A DNA stretch of 64,000 bases from Chromatiaceae bacterium (GTDB lineage Bacteria; Pseudomonadota; Gammaproteobacteria; Chromatiales; Chromatiaceae). The DNA lies in contig JACKMX010000003.1 of assembly GCA_024235175.1 (NCBI GenBank), positions 62,001 through 126,000 on the forward strand, written 5' to 3'. A model generated the notes under the pieces. That model did no database searches. It had not been told where the DNA came from and saw only the letters and a program-made list of their open reading frames with translations. Of the stretch, positions 41,424-49,625 are shown in pieces (position 1 is the first letter of the stretch; every line of letters starts with the position of its first letter). Both the position numbers and the translations under genes were made by a program.

Positions 41424-42449
41424 TTATTCGAACCCCTGGGTCAGAATGACCAGTCTGTCGAGGCGGTTACGCGCCTCACCACTGGTGATGGCCTTATCGG
41501 CTTTATCTATTCCTTCCGCCAATGTTTTCGCCAGGCCGGCAGTATATATCGCTGCGCCGGCGTTGAGCTGCACTATATCGCGTGCCGGCCCCGGCTGGTT
41601 GTCCAGAACCGAGCGGATTATGCGCAGGCTTTCGGCGGAGTCGGTTGCCTTGATTATGTCGATTGGGTTGCGCTTTATACCGAAATCCTCCGGTTGGATG
41701 CTGAAATGGCGCACCATACCCTCCCTGAGCTCCGCCACTTCGGTTTTGTCCGCGATACTGATCTCGTCCAGTCCGTCACGCGAGTGAACAACCATGACAT
41801 GGCGGCTTCCCAACCGCTGCAGCACCAGCGCGATTGGTTCGAGCAAATCTTCACTAAACACTCCAAGCAGCTGGTTCGGAACGCCTGCAGGATTGGTGAG
41901 TGGCCCAAGGATGTTGAAAATGGTTCTTACCCCCATCTCCTTGCGCGGACCAATGGCGTGCTTCATGGCGCTGTGATGGCCGGGTGCAAACATGAAGCCC
42001 ACACCAACTTTGCGCACGCATTCGCTTACCTGGGATGGGGTGATGTCAAGGCGGATACCGGCCGCTTCCAACGCGTCGGCACTGCCGGATTTCGAGGAAA
42101 CGGAACGGTTGCCGTGTTTGGCTACGTGACATCCGGCTGCGGCAGCCACAAACATGGATGCGGTTGAGATGTTGAAGGTGCCTGATGCATCGCCGCCCGT
42201 ACCAACGATATCGACACAGTTATCCAGACCCATGATATCCACGCCTGCAGCCAGTTCGCGCATCACAGATGCGGCGGCGGCGATTTCCGGAATGCTCTCA
42301 CCCTTCATACGCAGACCTACAAGAAAGCCGCCTATCTGTGCTGCGGTTGCTCCGCCGCTCATAATCCGGTGCATGACGGATGTCATCTCATCGCTGCTCA
42401 GGTCGTGTCGGTTGATGACGCGGTCGATCGCTTGTTGCATCTCCATCAT
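41424..42449 (-). CDS. trpD: Anthranilate phosphoribosyltransferase
   Basis: The 341-residue enzyme joins anthranilate to phosphoribosyl pyrophosphate. It has 'DIVGTGGDASGTFNISTASMFVAAAAG' (the PRPP-binding GTGGD block), 'KHGNRSVSSKSGSADALEAAGI', 'GVGFMFAPGHHSAMKHAIGPRKEMGVRTIFNILGPLTNP' and 'VVHSRDGLDEIS'. All family motifs are intact and the length is standard. ATG 42449 or the next ATG codon can start; GGAGAG is just upstream of both. It starts 8 bp after the trpG stop, as in the usual trpGDC operon. Its end faces the + strand secreted-protein gene. Confidence 0.96.
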   Translation of the reverse strand: MMEMQQAIDRVINRHDLSSDEMTSVMHRIMSGGATAAQIGGFLVGLRMKGESIPEIAAAASVMRELAAGVDIMGLDNCVDIVGTGGDASGTFNISTASMFVAAAAGCHVAKHGNRSVSSKSGSADALEAAGIRLDITPSQVSECVRKVGVGFMFAPGHHSAMKHAIGPRKEMGVRTIFNILGPLTNPAGVPNQLLGVFSEDLLEPIALVLQRLGSRHVMVVHSRDGLDEISIADKTEVAELREGMVRHFSIQPEDFGIKRNPIDIIKATDSAESLRIIRSVLDNQPGPARDIVQLNAGAAIYTAGLAKTLAEGIDKADKAITSGEARNRLDRLVILTQGFE

Positions 42450-42457
42450 TTGCTCTC

Positions 42458-43039
42458 CTATTTCCCCTCGATAAAGTTTCTCAGCAGGTCGTGGCCGTGC
42501 TCTGTGAGAATGGATTCCGGGTGGTACTGGACACCCTGCACGTTCATCTCCCGATGGCGGATACCCATGATCTCATCCATGCTGCCGTCTTCGTTTTCGG
42601 TCCAGGCGGTTACCTCCAGGCAGCTAGGCAGGCTGGCCAGGTCTATTACCAACGAATGGTAGCGGGTCGCACGATATGGGTTGGCAAGTCCGGTGAAAAT
42701 ACCGCTGTCGGCATGGTGGATGGGAGAGGTCTTGCCGTGCATTACCTCTCTCGCGTGGACTATACTGCCGCCGAAGGCCTGTCCAATCGATTGGTGGCCG
42801 AGGCAGACCCCGAGAATGGGAATTTTTCCGGCAAATCTGGTGATAGCCTCAACAGAGATGCCTGCCTCGTTCGGTGTGCATGGTCCGGGACTGATAACCA
42901 GATAATCGGGGCGCCTCCGCTCGATCTCCTGCAGCGTGATTTCGTCATTTCGGAATACATGAATCTCCTGTCCCAATTCACCAAAATACTGCACCAGGTT
43001 GTAGGTGAATGAGTCATAGTTATCGATCATCAGAAGCAT
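42458..43039 (-). CDS. trpG: Anthranilate synthase/aminodeoxychorismate synthase glutamine amidotransferase subunit
   Basis: This 193-residue class I glutamine amidotransferase has its nucleophile cysteine in 'GVCLGHQSIGQAFGG', the oxyanion region in 'VISPGPCTPNEAGIS', and the His/Glu pair in 'VQYHPESILTEHG'. It starts 'MLLMIDNYDSFTYNLVQYF', the family N-terminus, so ATG 43039 is used rather than the TTG five codons upstream. It supplies ammonia to TrpE (and perhaps to PabB as well). It heads the trpG-trpD pair on the minus strand; trpE is 2 kb upstream on the same strand but separated by a + strand gene. Confidence 0.95.
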   Translation of the reverse strand: MLLMIDNYDSFTYNLVQYFGELGQEIHVFRNDEITLQEIERRRPDYLVISPGPCTPNEAGISVEAITRFAGKIPILGVCLGHQSIGQAFGGSIVHAREVMHGKTSPIHHADSGIFTGLANPYRATRYHSLVIDLASLPSCLEVTAWTENEDGSMDEIMGIRHREMNVQGVQYHPESILTEHGHDLLRNFIEGK

Positions 43040-43399
43040 GTTGCTTTTCACCAATCGAGATTAAGAACAAACGATAATCAGCCTGATCGTTGTGAGATAC
43101 TTGTTTTTTCATGCTGCCAACCTGATCAGCGTCATTATTATGCCTGATTATTGGAGACAGGTTTACCTAAAATCGAGCATGTAACGACAGCAGCAGAGCC
43201 TTGGGGTCAGCTCGGAGAAACGCCTCCCTTTTCCTCTCCTGCTCTGGATTATCCCGCAGGGAGCAGGATGATCTGAATAAATGTCACTCAGAGCCGGTCG
43301 CGGAATGTCTATAAAACTTATGGACTTTCTGCCGAAACAGGTTCTCAAATTGGACTGCAACAGGTGTTGACCTATGAATCATGCTGTGGAGGGGTGGTG
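43040..43399. other. Intergenic region between divergent trpG and the pentapeptide-repeat gene
   Basis: This 360-bp gap should hold the trpG promoter (AT-rich, 43060-43150) and that of the + strand gene. I looked for a Trp-rich leader peptide and an attenuator in front of trpG and saw neither. The part 43260-43399 contains no stop-free family-like extension of the next gene. No RNA or repeat is supported. Confidence 0.3.
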
Positions 43400-44893
43400 T
43401 TGGCCAACGAAGAGCAATTAGAGAGTCTTCGTGAAAGTGTTGATACTTGGAATAAGTGGAGGCGCGATAATCCGGATCCGGGGCCGGACTTATATGGGGC
43501 AAATCTGTTTGGGGCAAGCCTAAACGGTGCAGACCTCAGAGAGGCAAACCTCAGCAGAGCAAACCTAAGTGGAGCAAATCTGTTGGGTGCAGATCTACGC
43601 AAGGCAAACCTCAGCAGGGCTGACCTCCGGGAAGCCAACCTGAGAGAGGCAGACCTCAGTGAGGCAAACCTCTTCGGGACAAATCTCACGGGAGCGGACC
43701 TCAGCAGGGCTGACCTGCGTGAGGCGGACCTCAGCAAGGGATACATCAGCGAGGCGAACCTCAGAGGTGCGTGCCTTGGCGGGGCAAACCTCAGAAGGGC
43801 ATATCTCAGTGAGTCTCACCTCAGAGAGGCAAACCTCTACGAGGCGATACTCTTTGAGGCGAATCTTGCAGGGGCAGACTTGAGCAGGGCTGACATGCGC
43901 AGGGCAAATATCTGCAAGGCAAACCTCAGAGGGGCGAGTATCTACAGGGGGAACCTCAGGCAGGCAAACCTCAGCAGGGCAAGACTGCACAGGGCAGACC
44001 TCAGCGAGGCAATTCTCGGCGAAGCAATCCTGTGCGAGGCGCTCCTCATTGAGGCGAACCTCAGCGGGGCGGATCTTAGCGGGGCGGATCTCAGTAAGGC
44101 AGTTCTTATTGAGGCAAATCTCAGCGGGGCAGATCTCAGGCTGGCAAATCTCAGCGAGTCAGACCTGATTGAGGCAAACCTCAGCAGGGCAAACCTCAGC
44201 AGGGCAAACCTGAATGGTGCAGATCTCAGCGAGACATCACTCGTACGCACGATACTTGATGATGCACGGATTGACAGTTGCCGGGTTTATGGCATGTCCG
44301 TCTGGGATGTGAGTGCGACAGGCGCGTCTCAACGCGACCTGATTGTAACTTCCAGAAAAGAGGATGCTGTTACCGTGGACAATATCAGGCTGGCACAATT
44401 CATTCATCTGCTGATGAAGAACAAGGAAGTTCGTCAGCTTGTCGATACCATAACATCCAGCGCGGTTTTGATATTAGGTTGCTTCACCGAGGAGCGGAAA
44501 CAGGTTGTAAACGCTTTGCGCAATGAGTTGCGCAACCGGGATTATTCACCTGTGATGTTAGATATCAAAAATACCACCGGCGGCGATCTCGCTGAGACTG
44601 TTTGTACGCTGGCCGGCATGGCGCGTTTCGTTATTGCTGATCTCTCGGCATCCGTGCGCCTGCCGCAGGAACTGGATCATATTATCCCGAACCTGCCAGC
44701 AGTACCGATACAGCCGGTATTGCTGGTTTCCGACCGGAAGCATGCAATGTTCGAGCGCTGGGAGCATTGCCCCTGGGTGCTGCCGGATTTCCTGTATGAG
44801 GACGAAAAGCAGTTGCTGACCTCGCTGATAGAGAAGGTGATTGAACCCGCAGAAAAGAAGCGTCTGGAATACGCCGGTAAGTTAATTGGTTAG
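43400..44893 (+). CDS. Pentapeptide-repeat protein with C-terminal TIR-like/Rossmannoid domain
   Basis: The 497-residue product starts at TTG 43400 (MANEEQLESLRESVDTWNKWRRDNP), chosen because GGAGGGG lies just upstream and this N-terminal helix precedes the repeats. Residues about 31-290 are roughly 50 pentapeptide units of A-(D/N)-L-x-x type, forming a right-handed quadrilateral beta-helix. After a linker, residues about 350-497 are an alpha/beta domain (SAVLILGCFTEERKQVVNAL, 'YSPVMLDIKN', 'ARFVIADLSASVRLPQEL') that looks TIR-like or flavodoxin-like; this is inference from strand-helix pattern. No signal peptide is present. Function unknown. The gene lies opposite to and between trpG and trpE, and its TAG stop is inside the start of a dispersed repeat. 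Confidence 0.82.
   Translation: MANEEQLESLRESVDTWNKWRRDNPDPGPDLYGANLFGASLNGADLREANLSRANLSGANLLGADLRKANLSRADLREANLREADLSEANLFGTNLTGADLSRADLREADLSKGYISEANLRGACLGGANLRRAYLSESHLREANLYEAILFEANLAGADLSRADMRRANICKANLRGASIYRGNLRQANLSRARLHRADLSEAILGEAILCEALLIEANLSGADLSGADLSKAVLIEANLSGADLRLANLSESDLIEANLSRANLSRANLNGADLSETSLVRTILDDARIDSCRVYGMSVWDVSATGASQRDLIVTSRKEDAVTVDNIRLAQFIHLLMKNKEVRQLVDTITSSAVLILGCFTEERKQVVNALRNELRNRDYSPVMLDIKNTTGGDLAETVCTLAGMARFVIADLSASVRLPQELDHIIPNLPAVPIQPVLLVSDRKHAMFERWEHCPWVLPDFLYEDEKQLLTSLIEKVIEPAEKKRLEYAGKLIG
43490..44270 (+). repeat. Imperfect 15-bp tandem coding repeat (pentapeptide repeats)
   Basis: About 50 degenerate 15-bp units encode the pentapeptide repeats; recurring words are 'aacctcagc' and 'gcagacctc'. 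The period and coding frame explain why long antisense open frames with regular Arg/Ser/Leu composition also appear across this stretch. Repetition at DNA level makes slippage or unit gain and loss likely. Confidence 0.85.
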
Positions 44894-45040
44894 CATCCAG
44901 AAACACCCATCCATGGGATGTTGCTGGAACGGAACCGGCCATTGCGATTGTCCGGCTCCTTTCATTTTCGATGAGTTACGCTCATCGAAAACGGCGGTAC
45001 TTTCTTGTGCCACTCAGTTTCCGCAGTCTCCGGACAGAAG
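44890..45040 (-). repeat. Dispersed multi-hairpin intergenic repeat, copy A
   Basis: This element begins at the pentapeptide gene's stop (TTAGCATCCAGAAACA, 44890-44905) and runs to near the trpE stop. Its first 49 bases match the reverse complement of copy B (53846-54003) at about 45 positions by direct alignment. It contains a CCAGAAAC.../...CTGG hairpin around CCCATccATGGG, a CCGG-based stem (44935-44955), and a perfect 11-bp hairpin, TTTTCGATGAG/CTCATCGAAAA (44965-44975 with 44981-44991). Farther right it shares TGTGCCA and TCCGGAC words with copy B. It may also act as terminator between the convergent genes. No transposase or target-site duplication was identified. Confidence 0.75.
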
Positions 45041-45055
45041 TTGATTGGCTGAAGG

Positions 45056-46552
45056 CTACTTGCTGCCGTCACAGTCGTTGGCATCGAGACCGGCTTCTGC
45101 CTGCTGCACGGCACGGAAGATGGCGCGCGCTTTGTTCATGGTCTCATCCCACTCCAATTGCGGCTGGGAATCGGCAACTATGCCGGCACCGGCTTGAATA
45201 TGAAGCTTGCCGCCTTTGATCACCGCAGTGCGAATCGCTATGGCGGTGTCCATGTTGCCGCTCCAGGAGAGGTAGCCGACGGCACCCGAATAGACTCCAC
45301 GCTTTACCGGTTCCAGCTCGTCGATAATCTCCATTGCACGTATTTTGGGTGCGCCGCTCACCGTGCCGGCGGGAAAAGTGGCGCGCAGCACATCGATTGC
45401 GGTCATCCCCGGCTTCAACTTTCCAACCACGTTGGAGACGATGTGCATGACGTGGGAGTAACGCTCCACGATCATTTTGTCCGTCAGTTTTACGCTGCCG
45501 GTAACTGCCACGCGCCCTGTATCGTTGCGCCCCAGGTCGATAAGCATGAGATGCTCGGCCAGCTCTTTCGGATCGGCCAGCAGTTCCGCTTCCAGGCTCA
45601 GATCCTCCGCTTCACTGGCGCCGCGGCGGCGGGTACCCGCAATCGGACGAACCGTTACCTCACCATCCTCCAGTCGGGTGAGAATCTCCGGTGAGGAGCC
45701 GACAATATGGAAATCGCCAAGATTTAAAAAATACATGTAAGGCGAGGGATTGAGTCCGCGCAACGCCCGGTAGAGGTCCATAGGCGCGGATGTAAATGGG
45801 ACAGTAAGCCGTTGGGAGAGCACCGTCTGCATACAGTCCCCGTTCAGGATGTACTCTTTGGTGCGGGTTACCGCACTTTTGAAGCCCTCTTCTGTAAAGC
45901 CGGAAACGAAATGAGATTCGTCTACGGTGCGGGTTCTGTTTTGCGGACGGTGCGGCAGGCTTTCGCGTATCCGAGAAACCAGTTCCTGCAGACGCCTGCG
46001 CCCGCCGGCATAGGTGCCTCCGTCGGTCGGATCAACATGAACGATGACATAGAGCCTGCCGCGCAGATTGTCGAATACCACCACTTCGTCGGAAACAAGC
46101 AGCAGGATATCCGGCGTATCAATAGGGTCTGGATTGGGGCAGTTTGCCAGTTTTGGCTCGATATAGCGTATCGTGTCGTAGCCGAAGTAGCCGACCAGGC
46201 CGCCGGTGAATCTGGGCAGGTCGGCATGCGCGGCCACCCGGTAGCGGTTTTGGAACTTGTCGATGTATGAGAGGGGGTCCTGGGTTTCGGTCTTCTCCAC
46301 CACCTTTCCGTCGTGTTCCACGCTGACAATATGTCCATCGATCCGAAGGAGAGTGCGGCAAGGCAGTCCGATGATTGAGTAGCGCCCCCACTTCTCGCCT
46401 CCCTGTACAGATTCAAAAAGGTACGAGTAAGGGGCGTCAGCGAGTTTCAGGTAGACGCTGAGCGGTGTGTCAAGGTCTGCGAGCGCCTCGCACATCAGTG
46501 GGATTCTGTTATGGCCTTGTGCAGCCAGCGATTCAAACGCTTCCGGAGTCAT
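45056..46552 (-). CDS. trpE: Anthranilate synthase component I
   Basis: The 498-residue chorismate-using enzyme carries the usual blocks: 'PYSYLFESVQGGEKWGRYSIIG' (tryptophan feedback site region), 'SRIRESLPHR', 'AVTRTKEYILNGDCMQTVLSQRLTVPF', 'RPIAGTRRRGASEAEDLSLEAELLADPKELAEHLMLIDLGRND', 'MHIVSNVVGKL' and 'TFPAGTVSGAPKIRAMEII'. GGAGA lies six bases before ATG 46552, so the TTG four codons upstream is rejected. It forms the rpe-gph-trpE row found in Pseudomonas and relatives and works with TrpG, encoded 2 kb downstream. It is convergent with the pentapeptide-repeat gene. Confidence 0.97.
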   Translation of the reverse strand: MTPEAFESLAAQGHNRIPLMCEALADLDTPLSVYLKLADAPYSYLFESVQGGEKWGRYSIIGLPCRTLLRIDGHIVSVEHDGKVVEKTETQDPLSYIDKFQNRYRVAAHADLPRFTGGLVGYFGYDTIRYIEPKLANCPNPDPIDTPDILLLVSDEVVVFDNLRGRLYVIVHVDPTDGGTYAGGRRRLQELVSRIRESLPHRPQNRTRTVDESHFVSGFTEEGFKSAVTRTKEYILNGDCMQTVLSQRLTVPFTSAPMDLYRALRGLNPSPYMYFLNLGDFHIVGSSPEILTRLEDGEVTVRPIAGTRRRGASEAEDLSLEAELLADPKELAEHLMLIDLGRNDTGRVAVTGSVKLTDKMIVERYSHVMHIVSNVVGKLKPGMTAIDVLRATFPAGTVSGAPKIRAMEIIDELEPVKRGVYSGAVGYLSWSGNMDTAIAIRTAVIKGGKLHIQAGAGIVADSQPQLEWDETMNKARAIFRAVQQAEAGLDANDCDGSK

Positions 46553-46716
46553 GCTTTTCTCCAACGGGTGTCGTGGGACAGGAGGGTCAATCGGTCTTTA
46601 TTGCGCTTGCGTTAAATTGCGCCATTGTTTGATTGTCATCACTGCCACTCTTTATTGGGGAAAACCATGGTGCGAAAGATAATCTAAATTTAACCGGGTT
46701 GCGAGTGCATCTCCAT

Positions 46717-47379
46717 CTAGAGCAGCTCCTTTAGCTCCAGGAAGGAGTCTATCACTGCATCGGGCTTCGCCAGCCGTATGTCTTTGCCGTGGTTATAGCC
46801 ATAGCTCACGCAAATTACCTGAAATCCTGCTGCACGGGCTGCTTTCACGTCGCTCACCGAATCTCCGAGCATTAGCGCGTCCCCTGGACCGAGTTTAAAA
46901 TAATCCGCAGCGTGCAGCAGCGGCAATGGGTCCGGCTTCTTGCGTGGAAGTGTATCGCCGCTTATCAGAATGCCGAATCGATCGCGCACGCCGAGCGCTT
47001 CGAGCAGAGGCTCGGTAAAACGGGCAGCTTTGTTGGTAACGCAACCCAGTGTGTAGCCAGAGGACGCCAGAAATGCCAGTCCCTCCTTCACCCCGGGGTA
47101 GAGGCGTGAATTTTCTCCGTTGCACTGTTGGTAGAGTTCGAGAAATATGGGATAGGCCAGCTCAAACTCCGAAGTTTCCGGCTCACCCTCCAACTGTCCC
47201 AGCAGAGCTCTTTTTACCAGTTTTTCGACACCGTTGCCGACCCAGTCCCTCACCCGGGACTCACCACAGGGATCACGGCCGATGCGCCGCATCATGTTAT
47301 CCACACTGTAGGCAAGGTCGGGTACGCTGTCCACCAGGGTGCCATCCAGATCGATAAGAATTAGTTTTGGTTTTTTCAT
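46717..47379 (-). CDS. gph: Phosphoglycolate phosphatase
   Basis: The 220-residue HAD phosphatase has its nucleophile and acid Asp in 'LILIDLDGTLVDSVPDLA', motif II in 'LGCVTNKAARFTEPLL', the Lys in 'RKKPDPLPLLHAADYF', and motif IV in 'ALMLGDSVSDVKAARAAGF'. These, with its length and neighbours rpe and trpE, identify Gph. It removes 2-phosphoglycolate, produced by DNA repair and, in an autotroph, by RuBisCO oxygenation. ATG 47379 (MKKPKLILIDLDG) matches the family start; an in-frame ATG 12 codons upstream is possible. It lies 82 bp after the rpe stop on the same strand. Confidence 0.94.
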   Translation of the reverse strand: MKKPKLILIDLDGTLVDSVPDLAYSVDNMMRRIGRDPCGESRVRDWVGNGVEKLVKRALLGQLEGEPETSEFELAYPIFLELYQQCNGENSRLYPGVKEGLAFLASSGYTLGCVTNKAARFTEPLLEALGVRDRFGILISGDTLPRKKPDPLPLLHAADYFKLGPGDALMLGDSVSDVKAARAAGFQVICVSYGYNHGKDIRLAKPDAVIDSFLELKELL

Positions 47380-47460
47380 GGTTGACGGGATTTCAAACAG
47401 GCTTGGGCGTTTCATGCTCAGCCGATGGATCGGTCGCTCCGCTGGTTCTGGCCATAGGTT

Positions 47461-48147
47461 TCAGACCTTTGCCAGTTCAGCCCGCATCTGACCGATAATT
47501 GTGTCGTAACGATTTGCGTCCTGCGCACTGGCTTTACCGAAGATGCCCGATCCGGCAACGAAGGTATCAGCTCCGGCGGCAGCGATTTCGGCAATGTTAT
47601 CCGCTTTTACGCCGCCATCAATTTCCAGCCGGATGTCGAGGCCGGAATCATCGATGATACGGCGGCATGCGCGCAGTTTGTCCAGCGCGGCCGGGATGAA
47701 ACTCTGTCCCCCGAATCCGGGATTGACCGACATGATTAAAATCATATCGATCTTGTCCAGCACGTAGTCAAGATGGCTGAGCGGTGTTGCCGGATTGAAA
47801 ACCAGGCCGGATTTACACCCCTGTTCACGGATCAGTTGCAGTGAACGGTCGATATGTTCACTCGCCTCCGGATGGAAAGTGATATAGGTTGCGCCTGCTT
47901 TGGCAAAATCGGGAATGATGCGGTCCACCGGCCTGACCATCATGTGAACATCGATCGGTGCGGTGACGCCATGCTTGCGCAGTGCCTCACAAACCAGCGG
48001 ACCAATGGTGAGATTTGGGACATAGTGATTATCCATGACATCGAAATGGACGATGTCCGCACCGGATGCCAGTACTTTGTCCACTTCGTCTCCGAGCCGG
48101 GCGAAATCGGCTGAAAGAATTGAAGGTGCGATCTGATAATCTGCCAT
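47461..48147 (-). CDS. rpe: Ribulose-phosphate 3-epimerase
   Basis: The 228-residue TIM barrel interconverts ribulose-5-phosphate and xylulose-5-phosphate in the pentose phosphate and Calvin cycles. Signatures are 'IAPSILSADFARLGDEV', 'DIVHFDVMDNHYVPNLTIGP', 'IDVHMMVRPVDRII', 'MILIMSVNPGFGGQSFIP' and 'LEIDGGVKADNIAEIAAAGADTFVAGSGIFG'; both catalytic Asp residues and metal-binding His residues are present. It heads the rpe-gph-trpE row and is divergent from the alpha/beta hydrolase gene across an AT-rich 344-bp spacer with repeated GAATATTC palindromes. Confidence 0.97.
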   Translation of the reverse strand: MADYQIAPSILSADFARLGDEVDKVLASGADIVHFDVMDNHYVPNLTIGPLVCEALRKHGVTAPIDVHMMVRPVDRIIPDFAKAGATYITFHPEASEHIDRSLQLIREQGCKSGLVFNPATPLSHLDYVLDKIDMILIMSVNPGFGGQSFIPAALDKLRACRRIIDDSGLDIRLEIDGGVKADNIAEIAAAGADTFVAGSGIFGKASAQDANRYDTIIGQMRAELAKV

Positions 48148-48491
48148 GATGATTTCTCCCGGGCGCTGTTGAGACAGCAGTAATGTTTAAGAATATTCTA
48201 CTTTACCTTATTTGTCCTAATTTTTCATCTTTTAGATTACATTCTAACCATTTGAATTTAAATGATTAAGTGTAAATTTTAGTTTTGTCGCGAATTGTTC
48301 GAATATTCTCGATTTGGTTTACCAAACTGGATTCAAGAATATTCTTCTGGTTTGAATTCCGGCTGCTCCAGCTCAAAGCGCATAGGGAATCTCTGTTGAT
48401 CATCTCTCTCATTTGTGTAAAGTCTGATATCGAACAAAGACTCAGTTGTTGTAATTTTGATTCCTGAAGAACGAGGAGACATGGGGGAGAC
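48148..48491. promoter_or_regulatory. AT-rich divergent spacer with three GAATATTC palindromes
   Basis: The 344-bp spacer between divergent genes is much richer in A and T than its surroundings. The palindrome GAATATTC occurs three times: inside AAGAATATTCT (48189-48199), at 48301-48308, and inside AAGAATATTCTT (48335-48346). Repetition of one palindrome in a promoter region suggests an operator for an unidentified regulator. No gene is supported here. Confidence 0.45.
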
Positions 48492-49301
48492 GTGCGCCAT
48501 GCAGGTTTGGTAATTGTACTGATGCTGCTGTGGGGATCACTCTCCGCTTCTGATCTGGTGCGAGAGCAGCGCATCGCGCTGGAGCTGGAAGAGACCATCC
48601 TGGTCGGGTATCCGCTCAGATTGAGTACGGGGGAGTTGGAGTTCTTCGCAATTCACACCGAGTCGGATTCGGAGCGTATATTTGGCGGAGCTGTTATTCT
48701 GCATGGCCGCGGGGCTAACCCGAATTGGCAGGATGTGGTGTTTCCATTACGTTCGCGACTTGCGGAGTCGGGGTGGGAAACACTCTCCATTCAGCTACCG
48801 ATTGCCGCACCTGATGAGCCTGAAGCGAGTACTCAGGCGTTGGTTGCGGAAGCGTTTCCGCGAATTAAGGCAGCGATTGAATTTTTTCGTAAGCGGCAAA
48901 TCGAAAATATTGTGCTCGTGGGACACAGCCTGGGCGCACGCATGGGTATTGAGTATCTGGCCAGCGAGCCAGGTCAGAATGTCCGTGCGCTGGTAGCGAT
49001 TGGTCTCTCCGGCGATAACGAAAAACCTGTCGCCGGGACCCTGCTGGCACTGCAAAAGGTAAAATTGCCGATTCTTGATATCTATGGCAGTCAGGATATA
49101 GAGTCTGTCTTGTCGACTGTGACCGCGCGAGCAACTGAAGCACAGCGTGCGGACAACCGGGATTACCGGCAGCTGGAAGTGCCGGGCGCGGATCACTTGT
49201 TTAGCGGGCTGGCGGATGAATTGGTGCAGCGAGTGAGAGCCTGGCTGCGGAAAACGGTTGGTGATCAGAGAGCAGTGCCGACATCAGCGGCGAGGTCATA
49301 G
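48492..49301 (+). CDS. DUF3530-type secreted alpha/beta hydrolase
   Basis: The 269-residue protein starts at GTG 48492 with GGGGGAG upstream. It has a signal peptide (MRHAGLVIVLMLLWGSLSA) and an alpha/beta hydrolase fold: the oxyanion strand 'GAVILHGRGANPNW', the nucleophile elbow 'IVLVGHSLGARMG' and the catalytic His in 'VPGADHLFSGLADELVQRV'. 'PILDIYGSQDIESV' provides the Asp region. This is the pattern of the DUF3530 family of exported hydrolases; the substrate is not known. It stands alone between rpe and the aap transporter. A weak 7-bp hairpin follows at 49388-49411. Confidence 0.82.
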   Translation: MRHAGLVIVLMLLWGSLSASDLVREQRIALELEETILVGYPLRLSTGELEFFAIHTESDSERIFGGAVILHGRGANPNWQDVVFPLRSRLAESGWETLSIQLPIAAPDEPEASTQALVAEAFPRIKAAIEFFRKRQIENIVLVGHSLGARMGIEYLASEPGQNVRALVAIGLSGDNEKPVAGTLLALQKVKLPILDIYGSQDIESVLSTVTARATEAQRADNRDYRQLEVPGADHLFSGLADELVQRVRAWLRKTVGDQRAVPTSAARS

Positions 49302-49625
49302 CGAACGGTTGGCTGTTCAGGGCTGGTCCGGCTCTCTACCAGGGCTATACTACATAAAACAGTACCACTGGATGCCGATTACAAAAACCTTGAGTTGCGT
49401 CCATCTCAAGGATACTGTTTGCGGATGTCTGAGTTTTAAAGAACGAGAAATCTGAACCACTAAAAGATCATTAAAACAAAAGGAGGGAAGACACACCCGA
49501 ACAAAGGGGGATGCTCATGCAGGCTTCCATGGATTGTTCAGACGTGCATCCCGTTTGATCAGTTTGCCACTGCAGGACCTGAGAACGCTGAAAAGATAAC
49601 AGACAAACCAAAGGAAATCGTACCA
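49302..49625. other. Upstream region of the aap transporter operon
   Basis: This 324-bp gap holds a CCTTGAG/CTCAAGG hairpin (49388-49411, 10-nt loop), likely the end of the hydrolase transcript. A wide-loop inverted repeat, GGGATGC with GCATCCC, lies around 49509-49554 before aapJ. I looked for a sigma-54 promoter and NtrC site because aap operons can be nitrogen-regulated and found none. No gene is supported. Confidence 0.35.

Noticed and set aside
43040..43200. Tryptophan attenuator or leader peptide before trpG
   Set aside because: No short frame with consecutive Trp codons and no terminator/antiterminator pair could be found; the same holds before trpE (46553-46716).
43372..44250. Repetitive minus-strand open frames opposite the pentapeptide-repeat gene
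   Set aside because: Their periodic Arg/Ser/Leu composition is just the 15-bp coding repeat read backwards; the + strand frame has the ribosome binding site and known fold.
43490..44270. Could the regular repeats be a CRISPR array?
   Set aside because: Units are 15 bp, contiguous, degenerate and in frame; there are no spacers and no cas genes.
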